64,000 bases of DNA from Geobacillus genomosp. 3 (GTDB taxonomy: Bacteria; Bacillota; Bacilli; Bacillales; Anoxybacillaceae): positions 1,240,001 to 1,304,000 of the forward strand of contig NC_022080.4 of NCBI RefSeq assembly GCF_000445995.2, in the 5' to 3' direction. Position 1 is the first letter of the stretch. Every line of letters starts with the position of its first letter. A program made the position numbers and the translations under genes. The notes under the pieces are model-generated. The model had not been told where the DNA came from and did no database searches. It saw nothing but the letters and a program-made list of their open reading frames with translations. Below are positions 46,035 through 59,295 of this stretch, in pieces.

Positions 46035-46553
46035 GTGGCAACGATTCGCAAAGCGGATTATTACTACGGAGCGCTTCTTTCCGCTCTGGTCAACGGCGGG
46101 TTGGCGCCGGCGCTCTTTGAAAAGGAAGATGACAATCGCCAGATTTATGAAGTCACGACGAATAAAGCGAGCTATATCATGTACACGAAATACAACACGA
46201 ATCCATCGGGATCGAAAGATTTCACTTGGTCGTTTGTATTCAGCGACCATGAGATTGCCGAAATTAACAAGATTGATCTCGAACACAGCAAGGAAAAAGA
46301 AATCGTGTTTGTATTTATCTGCGCACAGAAACAGCCGAGCGATTCCAATCAAGTGATTGCCATCGTCCGTTGGAATGAGTTTCTCGAGTGTGTCGACCTG
46401 CAAAGACAACAAGTTCGGGGAACTCCACGACTTTCCATAAAAGCGGTGAAAGGCTCTCCCAAGCTTCGCCTCTACGGCAGCAAGCGCGCCGATGTATTGG
46501 ATGGGAAAGATCATACGATCAAAATTGAACGAAATCGACTAAACAGTTTGTAA
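46035..46553 (+). CDS. Uncharacterised 172-aa protein
   Basis: Starts GTG behind GGGAGGGGG. MATIRKADYYYGALLSALVN is followed by a mixed alpha/beta chain (EKEIVFVFICAQ; NQVIAIVRWNEFLEC) and ends with a basic segment (LYGSKRADVLDGKDHTIKIE). I do not recognise a family. The strand pattern with Glu and Lys residues could be a divergent restriction-type nuclease but no clear PD-(D/E)XK motif is seen. It lies between type III remnants and an Mrr gene and uses the duplicated promoter module, so a defence role is possible by context. Confidence 0.6.
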   Translation: MATIRKADYYYGALLSALVNGGLAPALFEKEDDNRQIYEVTTNKASYIMYTKYNTNPSGSKDFTWSFVFSDHEIAEINKIDLEHSKEKEIVFVFICAQKQPSDSNQVIAIVRWNEFLECVDLQRQQVRGTPRLSIKAVKGSPKLRLYGSKRADVLDGKDHTIKIERNRLNSL

Positions 46554-46721
46554 TTAGGTGAAGAACACCGATGGATGGGCTAGGTTATCTGATTTGTTCG
46601 TTTTGGCTTAAACGCATTGCCTACAGTGGGAGCCATAGGCTCATTGTTTCAGCTCCTGTTTTTAGAAGAGTGATTGTTTCACTGGTGGAGCGATTTCTTT
46701 TTGCCAAAAGGAGGAACCCGG

Positions 46722-47711
46722 ATGTCAAAATGGTGGATGATCCGCGCGGGCGACCGCAATGAACTCATTCCGCTTTGGTTGGAGAAGGGGATCGCATCGA
46801 TCGGCTGGGCGAGGCTGGGCAATCCGAAGAACGTTCAGTCGAAAGAACAGTTGCAGCGAAAGGCTGATGAAGTATTTGCCGAGGCAAAACCAAAATCGAG
46901 AACGAGTTGGGTTAACCAAGTATGGCGTTTTGCCTATGAAATCAAAAAAGGCGATCGTGTGATCACATATTCGAAGGAGAAAAGGGAGTACATTGTTGGA
47001 ACGGTGACAGAAGAACATCGTTACGATCCCGCCATCGGGTATTCCTATTATCCGAACATCATCCGTGTAAAATGGGAAAATGCCACAGTTTCAAGGGATT
47101 CGTTGTCACAAGGAGCGAAGAACAGTTTGGGTTCGACGCTAACGGTTTTTCGAGTTGACGAATGGGGGGATGAAATCGAGCAGCGTTTAAACAGTCAACC
47201 ATTCTCAAAACCTCAGGATGAAACTGAAGAGGGGGAAACGGAAGAAATCGTCGAAGACCTTGTCGGAAAAGCGTTGATGATGATCCAAGACAAAGTGGAC
47301 AAGCTCGACCCGTGGCAAATGCAAGATTTAGTGGCGGGCTTGCTTCAGGCGATGGGGTATAACGTGCAAGTGAGTCCGAAAGGCCCTGACGGTGGGGTCG
47401 ATGTGTTGGCCTATAAGGATGCATTTGGATTTGAAAAACCAATTATTAAGGTGCAAGTGAAGCATCGTAAAAGTGCCGCTTCTGCCCCTGAAATCCAGCA
47501 GCTTCTCGGGGCCAATCCGATTGATGCCAATTGTTTGTTCGTCTCAACAGGGGGCTTTACTTCCCAAGCAGAAGCGGTGGCCAAACATAACTCAGTCAAA
47601 TTAATTGATTTGGAAGAGCTGGTCAACTTCATTGTTCAGTGGTACGAACATATGCCAAACGATGCGCGAGCACTGTTGCCGCTGCAAAAAATGTATGTGC
47701 CCGAATCTTGA
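46722..47711 (+). CDS. Mrr-type restriction endonuclease with N-terminal reader-like domain
   Basis: A 329-aa type IV restriction protein. The N-terminal half (MSKWWMIRAGDRNELIPLWL to about 155) resembles EVE/PUA-like or related modified-base reader modules seen fused to Mrr. The C-terminal Mrr_cat domain carries DLVAGLLQAMGYNVQVSPKG, PDGGVDVLAYKD and KVQVKHRKSA, giving the Asp ... Q-x-K catalytic set, then LFVSTGGFTSQAEAVAK. Mrr enzymes cut methylated foreign DNA. AAAGGAGGA precedes ATG 46722. It stands alone with its own terminator. Confidence 0.88.
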   Translation: MSKWWMIRAGDRNELIPLWLEKGIASIGWARLGNPKNVQSKEQLQRKADEVFAEAKPKSRTSWVNQVWRFAYEIKKGDRVITYSKEKREYIVGTVTEEHRYDPAIGYSYYPNIIRVKWENATVSRDSLSQGAKNSLGSTLTVFRVDEWGDEIEQRLNSQPFSKPQDETEEGETEEIVEDLVGKALMMIQDKVDKLDPWQMQDLVAGLLQAMGYNVQVSPKGPDGGVDVLAYKDAFGFEKPIIKVQVKHRKSAASAPEIQQLLGANPIDANCLFVSTGGFTSQAEAVAKHNSVKLIDLEELVNFIVQWYEHMPNDARALLPLQKMYVPES

Positions 47712-47717
47712 CAAACA

Positions 47718-47764
47718 TATGGCTTCATCCCCGCTTTGCGAGTGCGAGAGGATGAAGCCCTTTG
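47718..47764. terminator. Terminator between mrr-like and formamidase genes
   Basis: GGCTTCATCC (47721-47730) pairs perfectly with GGATGAAGCC (47750-47759), between two convergent genes. Confidence 0.75.
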
Positions 47765-47782
47765 GCGATGATCGATATGTTC

Positions 47783-49087
47783 TTAGTCCAAAACGTTGCG
47801 ATATTGATCGTACACCAGCGAGGTCAAGCTAATCTTGTCTAAATAACGAACTGGGCACAGGAAAGTGACGGTGACCACTCCAGGATGTCGGCCGATTTCG
47901 ATAGCGCCGGTAATCGTGGCGCGGTTCATCACTTCAGGAACAGAGATGCCTAACGTTTTCGCTGCGCGCTTCAGCCCGTTTTCTGTTGCCTCGTTTAAGT
48001 TGGCTCCCGTCCCGACAAAGGAAATTGGCAATGATTCCTCCAACTTGCTTACGCCCCATGATTGTGCCAAATCAAGGGCGATCTCTTTTTCTTTTTTTGT
48101 CAATGGCTTTGCCAAGTAGGGGAGGTCCTCAGCAACAGGAAGAAGAATCGGTCCGTCAATGGCCAATCCTTTAATTACTTTCACTTGAAGGGTGACGATG
48201 CCAGATACGTCGGTCGTATGTCCAGCAATTTCCCCGTCGCCCTGCATGGCATGCATATCACCGAGATAAACGCCTCCGCCCCGCACTTTCACAGGGCAGA
48301 TCAACACGGCGCCTTCGCGTACACGGTTAATGTCCATATGTCCGTCCGTGCGATCTTCCAGCTGTTCTTTCGCAATCCCGTACTCATGTGGAGCGTTGAT
48401 CAAAAATTGGCCAAAGTCGCCAGCGTTATGTGAATCCGGCAACGGGCGCGCTGGGGTGGTGCCGAGTTGCCCAAGAAACGGTCGGAGCCTGGCCACCGTT
48501 CCAACCAAGTCATGGGGGGCAAATGTAACGATTGGGTTTTGGACGGAGTTGTCGGGTGTTGCCATATAGTATCGCCCTTGTTGGGCAATGTGCTCCGCCG
48601 CTTCTTTATGCACAGTTACCCCGATTTGTCGGTTTGGATCAAACGCCATTGTATAGCCGTTCGTAAATACAAATGGGGTCACGTCCGCGCCACAATTTGC
48701 ACATCGAATGGCCCCGGGTCCGATCCCTTCGATTTTCGTTTCCGGGTACATTGTTCCACACTGTGGGCATTTGACAGCCACGAATGGATCGCCGACAAAC
48801 CGCCCTTCTATGGGCTTATCATTTCCTGAGGATGTAGCGATAGAAGTGACACGAATTGACTTGATCTTAATTGCAATAGCATCTCCGACTTCAGCACCTT
48901 CCACAAAAACGGGCTTCGTCACCTCATGGCCACCGCGGATGCAAGGGGTGATCATCGGTCCCCAGCAGCCAGGAGTCGTGTTGGCGACAATGTATCCCCC
49001 ATCTTGCACGGGACCAAGCATGTTTTCATTAGGGTCCAAGATGCCGTTAGTAAACTCACTGATAAACACCGTTTGTTTTGCTTCCAT
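47783..49087 (-). CDS. Acetamidase/formamidase (FmdA/AmdA family)
   Basis: A 434-aa amidase releasing ammonia from formamide or acetamide. Typical regions: GPVQDGGYIVANTTPGCWGP, the inserted zinc-ribbon-like CPQCGTMYPE ... RCANCGADV, NPIVTFAPHDLVG, the long GGGVYLGDMHAMQGDGEIAG and KISLTSLVYDQYRNVLD at the end. AAAGAGGGG lies before ATG 49087; a longer frame upstream is noncoding. Formamide is a product of HutG, so the two may be linked metabolically. A TTGACA/TAAAAT promoter lies upstream at 49210-49181. Confidence 0.9.
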   Translation of the reverse strand: MEAKQTVFISEFTNGILDPNENMLGPVQDGGYIVANTTPGCWGPMITPCIRGGHEVTKPVFVEGAEVGDAIAIKIKSIRVTSIATSSGNDKPIEGRFVGDPFVAVKCPQCGTMYPETKIEGIGPGAIRCANCGADVTPFVFTNGYTMAFDPNRQIGVTVHKEAAEHIAQQGRYYMATPDNSVQNPIVTFAPHDLVGTVARLRPFLGQLGTTPARPLPDSHNAGDFGQFLINAPHEYGIAKEQLEDRTDGHMDINRVREGAVLICPVKVRGGGVYLGDMHAMQGDGEIAGHTTDVSGIVTLQVKVIKGLAIDGPILLPVAEDLPYLAKPLTKKEKEIALDLAQSWGVSKLEESLPISFVGTGANLNEATENGLKRAAKTLGISVPEVMNRATITGAIEIGRHPGVVTVTFLCPVRYLDKISLTSLVYDQYRNVLD

Positions 49088-49180
49088 GGCGTTCCCCTCT
49101 TTACTTTTAGATTTTAGGATTGGCTGCATAGGAACTTTGGAGCGCTGACACCGAACCTTCACCAGGTGATGTCTAACTAC

Positions 49181-49244
49181 ATTTTAGGAAATTCAGTAGA
49201 GTATTGTCAAAATAATTGTTTGTATATTTATTATATTTCCTAAA
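49181..49244 (-). promoter_or_regulatory. Formamidase promoter with flanking inverted repeat
   Basis: On the minus strand TTGACA (49210-49205) and TAAAAT (49186-49181) are 18 bp apart. TTTAGGAAAT (49183-49192) and ATTTCCTAAA (49235-49244) are exact inverted copies, one over the -10 and one upstream of the -35; they look like a paired operator. Confidence 0.65.
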
Positions 49245-49253
49245 TTAAAAATA

Positions 49254-49281
49254 TTTTGTAATTTAATCCTCGCAATGTATA
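49254..49281 (+). promoter_or_regulatory. Promoter of the 38-aa ORF
   Basis: TTGTAA followed after 16 bp by TATAAT, about 20 bp before GAAGGGAGG and an ATG. Confidence 0.55.
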
Positions 49282-49306
49282 ATAATTTTAGAAGGGAGGC
49301 AACGAA

Positions 49307-49423
49307 ATGAGAAATAGCATAGAAAAGAAATTAAGAGAAAAAGGGATTAAGTGTTCGGGACAGGAATTGATGATGCTTGAGCATAAATCATCGGCCCAGC
49401 TTTTGGAGAGGGAGCGATATTAA
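49307..49423 (+). CDS. Small 38-aa ORF, possibly frameshifted
   Basis: MRNSIEKKLREKGIKCSGQE, ending LLERERY, with a good promoter and GGGAGG box. Directly after the stop a second frame reads VADVFETLHPELKQLPAILG, ending at about 49505, as if both were one small protein split by a frameshift. Divergent from the formamidase gene, so it may belong to its regulation. Family unknown. Confidence 0.45.
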   Translation: MRNSIEKKLREKGIKCSGQELMMLEHKSSAQLLERERY

Positions 49424-49555
49424 ACGTGGCTGATGTGTTTGAAACATTGCATCCTGAGCTGAAACAGCTGCCCGCTATCCTGGGGAAGCCAGCCAATGAT
49501 TTGTGATAAATAAGGAAAAAGAGTTAGAGTGTCGATGATTTATCAGCCTTGCTAT

Positions 49556-49685
49556 TGGATATAGAAAGAGAGCGGCACCGTACCGCTCTTTTTGTATTTT
49601 TGTCGGTCGACAAAGTTTGACGGCGATGTTTGGAGAAAGTTGATACAATCAAAATAACGAAATCTTTTGATTTGCCTATGGGGGA
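49556..49685 (+). promoter_or_regulatory. Duplicated terminator-promoter module, copy 2
   Basis: Similar to 45894-46024 along its whole length: GATATAGAAAG, the hairpin GAGCGG/CCGCTC, TTTTTGTATTTTTG, GGTCGACAAAGTTTGACG (palindrome with one mismatch), then TGATACAATC and an ATCTTTTGAT stretch. It leads straight into the ribosome binding site of the 282-aa gene. Confidence 0.65.
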
Positions 49686-49691
49686 TGAACA

Positions 49692-50540
49692 TTGGAAGTC
49701 GTAACTTCTACCTTCTATTCGATTGTTTCCGAACGAAGTCGGATTCAGCTGATGGATGCAGATTGGAGCGATCGGTACGGGTGGTTGGCTGTGCAGAAAC
49801 ATCATAACCGGGTGGAGTGTGTGGCAAATGGAGTTGTTCTCCATCCAGACGTGACTGTTCGGGTTCCCATCATTCGCTGGGTCGGCAGCGAGCGCTTTTT
49901 GCTGGCTGATGCAAGAAGTGACGGAATCCGCCATAATGTGTTTTTGGTAGATTTATATGGAAAGGTGCAACATTCATTTTGCGGCGGCGACGGGATTGAA
50001 GACATAGCGGTTGGAAGAGAAGGAATATGGATCGGCTACTTTGATGAAGGGGTTTTTGGCAAAGGAATTTCTGCGGAAGGATTGGTTTTGTTTCGATTGG
50101 ATGGATCACCAATATTTAACTATCATTCCCATCTAACGGATCGCCCCATGATCATCGACTGCTATGCGATTTGCAAGGGGAGGTCCTCGACATTATGGCT
50201 TTTTCCTTATAGCGATTTTTCGCTGATTCATTTGGACCCCTGCACAAAAGCAATGAAACGATATGAAGTGCCTGAATCGTTGCGCGGATCGACAGCTCTA
50301 TGTGTCAGGGGAAACTATGCGTATTTTTGCAACAGCTATCATGCAAAGGAGGAACTGTACAGCTGGGATATCGGAAAAGGGGAACTGGAGAAAATTGGAC
50401 GAATCCATGGGGCGGTTAGGGGACTAGGGCCGAAGGAAACAGGCCACTTTATAAGCATCGACGGTGATTCAGCGAGTGTGCATACGATCCTGAATCCAAT
50501 GGAATACGAATATTCGGTGTCACATTTCGCACTCTATTGA
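49692..50540 (+). CDS. Uncharacterised 282-aa protein, beta-propeller-like
   Basis: Starts TTG behind GGGGGATG. The chain is predicted nearly all beta, with repeated units each holding a strand ending in W/Y-x-A/V (GWLAVQKH; RFLLADARS; GIWIGYFDE; TLWLFPYSD; NYAYFCNSY; GHFISIDGD). This spacing (about 40-45 residues, six to seven blades) suggests a small beta-propeller. No catalytic motif is seen and I do not recognise the family. It shares its promoter module with the 172-aa gene at 46035. Confidence 0.65.
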   Translation: MEVVTSTFYSIVSERSRIQLMDADWSDRYGWLAVQKHHNRVECVANGVVLHPDVTVRVPIIRWVGSERFLLADARSDGIRHNVFLVDLYGKVQHSFCGGDGIEDIAVGREGIWIGYFDEGVFGKGISAEGLVLFRLDGSPIFNYHSHLTDRPMIIDCYAICKGRSSTLWLFPYSDFSLIHLDPCTKAMKRYEVPESLRGSTALCVRGNYAYFCNSYHAKEELYSWDIGKGELEKIGRIHGAVRGLGPKETGHFISIDGDSASVHTILNPMEYEYSVSHFALY

Positions 50541-51023
50541 TCAAAGGCGAGAGGATGTTTTTGTTCCGATGTCGAATGAATCTTTGGCGCGCGAGGGAAG
50601 TATAGAAGGTTGTACCTTATGGGGGTTCGCATTCGCTGAAATCTTTGTCTTCCGCAGTTGATTGAGCGGCTGATTCCGGTAAACTTCCAATGCCGACCTC
50701 GTGCCAGTGATGGCGTTCAGTTGCTCACAAAGCCCTTTGCCCCCTCTTGGTAAGGTGTGAAATGTGACGTTTAAGTGAGGGATTAGATTCGTTCAAGGAC
50801 GGATGTCAGAAAACAACGTATATATAATGGAAGAAAAAACAACGTATATATAATGGAAGAATGCAGTTTGGTTTTGGTTGAAATTGGATGACAAACAACT
50901 GTTGACTTCGGATGATGACAGTAGTATTATATAAATCGTCGCTTCGGTGATAGACAAGAAGCGGCCTAAAACAACAGAGTGCGTTCAACAAAGAACGAAA
51001 ACACAAAAGTTAAAAATTGTTTG
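50541..51023. other. Region upstream of the rRNA operon
   Basis: About 480 bp without a supported gene. It contains one exact 26-bp tandem duplication (50810-50861); otherwise nothing recognisable. Confidence 0.5.
50810..50861. repeat. Exact 26-bp tandem duplication
   Basis: Two identical adjacent units, 50810-50835 and 50836-50861, each with core ACAACGTATATATAATGG. Each unit contains TATATAATGG, which looks like a -10 box. Confidence 0.9.
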
Positions 51024-51051
51024 TTGACAAAAGATGATTTTTTGATATAAT
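51024..51051 (+). promoter_or_regulatory. rRNA promoter P1
   Basis: TTGACA (51024-51029), 16-bp spacer, TATAAT (51046-51051). Confidence 0.88.
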
Positions 51052-51089
51052 TAAATTCGTTTGGTTGTTCAAGGTGATAATTAAAAAAC

Positions 51090-51118
51090 TTGACAACCAT
51101 TGAATGAAATGATATATT
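51090..51118 (+). promoter_or_regulatory. rRNA promoter P2
   Basis: TTGACA (51090-51095), 17-bp spacer, TATATT (51113-51118). Confidence 0.85.
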
Positions 51119-51207
51119 AATAAAGTTATTGAATTGCAAACGCGAGTGGATTCAGAGAAGCTGAATTCCTCAGTACAAGGCTATGGAAAGCAGTTGATTG
51201 TTCCTTG

Positions 51208-51223
51208 AAAACTGAACGAAACG
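51208..51223 (+). other. 16S precursor processing stem, 5' side
   Basis: AAAACTGAACGAAACG is exactly complementary to CGTTTCGTTCAGTTTT at 52891-52906, so the two flanks of 16S can pair into the stalk cut by RNase III. Confidence 0.8.
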
Positions 51224-51274
51224 AAGCGCGTGCGCCATGACCATTGGTTTTGGCGCTGAACAAGCCAATCAACT

Positions 51275-56152
<4,878 letters not shown>

Positions 56153-56181
56153 AATGCGGCTTCTTCCCACAACGGTTATCT

Positions 56182-56206
56182 AGTTTTGAAGGAATGAAAA
56201 AATCCT
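56182..56206 (+). repeat. Third copy of the spacer hairpin repeat
   Basis: AGTTTTGAAGGAATGAAAAA plus ATCCTT after 23S resembles the segments at 52900-52927 and 53023-53050. Confidence 0.7.
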
Positions 56207-56233
56207 TGACAATAAACCAAATTTCCTTATAAT
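56206..56233 (+). promoter_or_regulatory. Promoter in the 23S-5S spacer
   Basis: TTGACA (56206-56211), 16-bp spacer, TATAAT (56228-56233), about 18 bp before 5S. A consensus promoter inside the operon would let 5S be made on its own. Confidence 0.8.
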
Positions 56234-56250
56234 AAAACTTGTCCATTATT

Positions 56251-56368
<118 letters not shown>

Positions 56369-56373
56369 AAAGA

Positions 56374-56420
56374 ACAAGCAGCCAGTTGTGCGCAATGCAT
56401 AATTGGCTGCTTTTGTTTTT
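56374..56420 (+). terminator. rRNA operon terminator
   Basis: AAGCAGCCA (about 56376-56384) pairs with TGGCTGCTT (56404-56412), extended by TTGTGC/GCATAA, followed by TTGTTTTT. Confidence 0.88.
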
Positions 56421-56814
56421 ATTGATCAAAATTCCGTGTGTACATTGCCGTCCGTCCTATGCAGTCGTATGAGTTAAAATTTCCAAGTTTGATGACATCT
56501 TATGAGAAGGCGGTGCATGCCCATCCCTAAAGTTCAAAATTTCTTCATTTTTTCTCCACAGATGGTGGCGAAATATTCAACTATTTTGTAAAATTAAATT
56601 ATGTAGGTGAGCGTGGGTTTCCACTATTGATACCATAATTGTGGAGCAAAATACTTTATTATATGAGTATATTTTTTACGGTGCAAATAAAAGTGATATA
56701 CTATAAGTGAAATGTGTTATAATAATTCTTGTCATCTCCCCCAAGTGGAGAAGGGGAGTGTTGAAATCGTTTCGAGCGGTCGCTCACCGTTTTTACAAAT
56801 ATTAGAGGATAGGG
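56421..56814. other. Region upstream of mqo
   Basis: About 390 bp, AT-rich, no gene seen. GTGTTATAAT near 56714-56723 is a possible -10 of the mqo promoter. Confidence 0.45.
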
Positions 56815-58329
56815 ATGGTAAACATGGGCAACAGACAAACTAAAACGGATGTCATCTTAATCGGCGCCGGCATGATGAGTGCGACGTTGGGAACGCTTTT
56901 GAAGGAGTTGGCGCCGGAGTGGGACATTACCGTATTTGAAAGGCTCGGGGAGGCCGGGGCTGAGAGCTCCAATGAGTGGAACAACGCCGGGACCGGGCAT
57001 GCGGCACTTTGTGAATTGAACTACACAGTGGAAAAGCCGGATGGGTCGATCGATATCAGCAAGGCGATCAAAATTAATGAACAGTTTTACGTCTCCTTGC
57101 AGTTTTGGGCTCATTTAGTGAACAGCGGAGTGCTCAAGGATCCAAAAGACTTCATCCGCCCGTTGCCGCATATGAGCTTTGTGCAAGGGGAAGCGAATGT
57201 GGCGTTTTTGAAAAAGCGGTATGAAACGATGGCCGACAACCCATTGTTCAAAGGGATGGAATTCTCCGACAACCCGAGAAAGCTGGCTGAATGGGTGCCG
57301 CTCATCATGGAAGGGCGGGTTGTGGACGAGCCGATCGCGGCCACCCGAATCGAATCGGGGACGGACGTCAATTTTGGGGAATTAACGCGCCAACTGTTTG
57401 CACATTTAAAACGGAAGAATGTGGAAATCCACTACCGCCACCACGTCGAAGATATGAAGCGCACAAGCGATGGCGCGTGGGAGCTGAAAGTGCGGAATTT
57501 GGACACGGGGGCTGTGGAGCGTCATGCGGCTCAGTTCGTCTTCATCGGCGCTGGAGGGGGAAGCCTGCACTTGTTGCAAAAATCCGGCATCCCAGAAGGG
57601 AAGGGGATCGGTGGATTCCCGGTCAGCGGGTTGTTTATGGTGTGCAACAACCCCGAGGTCGTCGAGCAACACCATGCGAAAGTGTACGGCAAAGCGAAAG
57701 TCGGGGCGCCGCCGATGTCGGTTCCGCATTTGGACACGCGGTTTATCAACAATCAAAAAATGTTGCTGTTTGGGCCGTTTGCCGGTTTTTCGCCGAAGTT
57801 TTTGAAAAATGGGTCCATGCTCGATTTGTTTACATCGATCAAACCGCACAACCTTTTGACGATGTTGGCGGCAGGCGCGAAAAATATGGCGCTCACCAAT
57901 TACTTGATTCAGCAAGTGATGTTATCGAAAGAACAGCGCATGGAAGAGCTGCGTGAGTTTGTTCCGACGGCGAAAAGCGAGGAATGGGATGTTATCGTTG
58001 CCGGCCAGCGTGTGCAAGTGATCAAAGATACGGAGGCGGGCGGAAAAGGAACGTTGCAATTTGGCACGGAAGTCGTCCATGCGGCCGACGGCTCGGTTGC
58101 GGCGTTGCTCGGCGCTTCACCAGGTGCGTCGACGGCGGTTCACGTCATGCTCGAAGTGATTGCGAAGTGTTTCCCGGAGCGGATGAAAGAGTGGGAGCCG
58201 AAAGTGAAAGACATGATCCCTTCCTACGGCGCATCGCTTATGAAAAACGAGTCGCTTTTGCACGACATCCAACGTTCGACGGCAGAGGCGCTCGGTTTAA
58301 GAGAAGGGTTGGTTTTGCAGCTTGCCTAA
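56815..58329 (+). CDS. mqo: Malate:quinone oxidoreductase
   Basis: A 504-aa membrane-associated FAD enzyme that oxidises malate to oxaloacetate and passes electrons to quinone. The FAD-binding start [20 protein letters not shown] is followed by [57 protein letters not shown], and [20 protein letters not shown] near the C-terminus, all typical of Mqo. Length is standard. ATG 56815 follows AGAGGATAGG; ATG 56824 is an alternative. With acnA in the same window it serves the TCA cycle. A strong terminator follows. Confidence 0.96.
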   Translation: MVNMGNRQTKTDVILIGAGMMSATLGTLLKELAPEWDITVFERLGEAGAESSNEWNNAGTGHAALCELNYTVEKPDGSIDISKAIKINEQFYVSLQFWAHLVNSGVLKDPKDFIRPLPHMSFVQGEANVAFLKKRYETMADNPLFKGMEFSDNPRKLAEWVPLIMEGRVVDEPIAATRIESGTDVNFGELTRQLFAHLKRKNVEIHYRHHVEDMKRTSDGAWELKVRNLDTGAVERHAAQFVFIGAGGGSLHLLQKSGIPEGKGIGGFPVSGLFMVCNNPEVVEQHHAKVYGKAKVGAPPMSVPHLDTRFINNQKMLLFGPFAGFSPKFLKNGSMLDLFTSIKPHNLLTMLAAGAKNMALTNYLIQQVMLSKEQRMEELREFVPTAKSEEWDVIVAGQRVQVIKDTEAGGKGTLQFGTEVVHAADGSVAALLGASPGASTAVHVMLEVIAKCFPERMKEWEPKVKDMIPSYGASLMKNESLLHDIQRSTAEALGLREGLVLQLA

Positions 58330-58375
58330 ACCAAGGCGGTTTTGCCGTTTAGGCGGCTCGGACGGACGATGAGTG

Positions 58376-58408
58376 GCAGCTGCCCACAACAGAGGGCAGC
58401 TTTTTTGT
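58376..58408 (+). terminator. mqo terminator
   Basis: AGCTGCCC (58378-58385) pairs with GGGCAGCT (58394-58401), then five to six T. Confidence 0.88.
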
Positions 58409-58639
58409 CATCACCGCGTAAGTCCGCGCTGTTAGATGGGGGCCCCTTTTTGCCGCATCTATTTCCCGGCCTTTTTGTCAGGCACGCCCGCCGCTGCACG
58501 GTGAAGGAAAATCGACTATACTGAAGGGGAACGGACAAAATGTTTCGCCTAGCATCATGTTAAAGTGGAAGAAAGAGCAGGCTCGGCGGCTTTGGAGCCG
58601 CCCGGGGCGATGAATCAGTGACGCGAAGGGGGTGGCGCG

Positions 58640-59191
58640 GTGCGGTGGGTGTCATATTTGGAAAAACGCAATTTTTTAACGTCTTTTTTGCAGCAGTACC
58701 GTTTAAAGCATCCGGACGCCCGGTTTGTATTGAACTATTTGCTTCAGCATCCCCACCTGTTGGAACACGTTCATTTTACGGAACATGAACGAAAGCAGGC
58801 GCGGTGGCTCGCCATTTCTGCGGTGATGGCGGAGGAAGAAGGGCTCGTGTTTTATCGGCATGGCCAAAAAAGCACGAGCTTGGCTACCATTATGGGTGAT
58901 TTGGCGCTGCATCCGAACGAGCCGCTTTATTTGACGCTCCATTTTCCAGGGAAGGCGAGACATTTTGCTTATCTTCGGCTCGTTGATCAGCGGGCGTTTG
59001 AAAACGTCAGGCGGCACGAGCGCCATGAGAAAATGGCGAAGGCGGCTGAGCAAGTGTTGGATGAGGCGCTCAAGCGCCATGAACTGTCGGTGTTGAAAAT
59101 GCAAATTGACCAGGCGCTTGACCGAAAAGATATGGCATTGTTTCAACAGCTGACGGAACAGTTGAAAAAATATGAAGGACAAAACGGCTAA
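58640..59191 (+). CDS. YpiB/ReoY-like protein (UPF0302 family)
   Basis: A 183-aa protein. WVSYLEKRNFLTSFLQQYRL, then FVLNYLLQHPHLLEHVHFTE and NEPLYLTLHFPGKARHFAYL match the UPF0302 pattern of YpiB, called ReoY in B. subtilis and Listeria, where it promotes ClpCP-dependent degradation of MurA. The C-terminal 30 residues (DQALDRKDMALFQQLTEQLK) form the IDEAL-type helix. GTG start behind AAGGGGG. Genomes of this group can have more than one copy and this site next to mqo is not the B. subtilis locus, so orthology is uncertain. Confidence 0.8.
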   Translation: MRWVSYLEKRNFLTSFLQQYRLKHPDARFVLNYLLQHPHLLEHVHFTEHERKQARWLAISAVMAEEEGLVFYRHGQKSTSLATIMGDLALHPNEPLYLTLHFPGKARHFAYLRLVDQRAFENVRRHERHEKMAKAAEQVLDEALKRHELSVLKMQIDQALDRKDMALFQQLTEQLKKYEGQNG

Positions 59192-59232
59192 GCGGCTGCG
59201 GGCTTGCATGGGGCAAGAGCCGCAGCCGGGTT
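59190..59232 (+). other. Strong hairpin after the YpiB-like gene
   Basis: CGGCTGCGG pairs with CCGCAGCCG, and GCTTGC with GCAAG. No T run follows, so it is a weak terminator candidate. Confidence 0.5.
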
Positions 59233-59295
59233 GGCGCCGACCGCTGAACGCGGCGGATGGGCGTCAGGTTGCTGGTGTTTCACCGTGCGGCACCG

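Noticed and set aside
50810..50861. Possible CRISPR repeat pair
   Set aside because: Only two copies, adjacent and without a spacer. No CRISPR array or cas gene was seen in the window.
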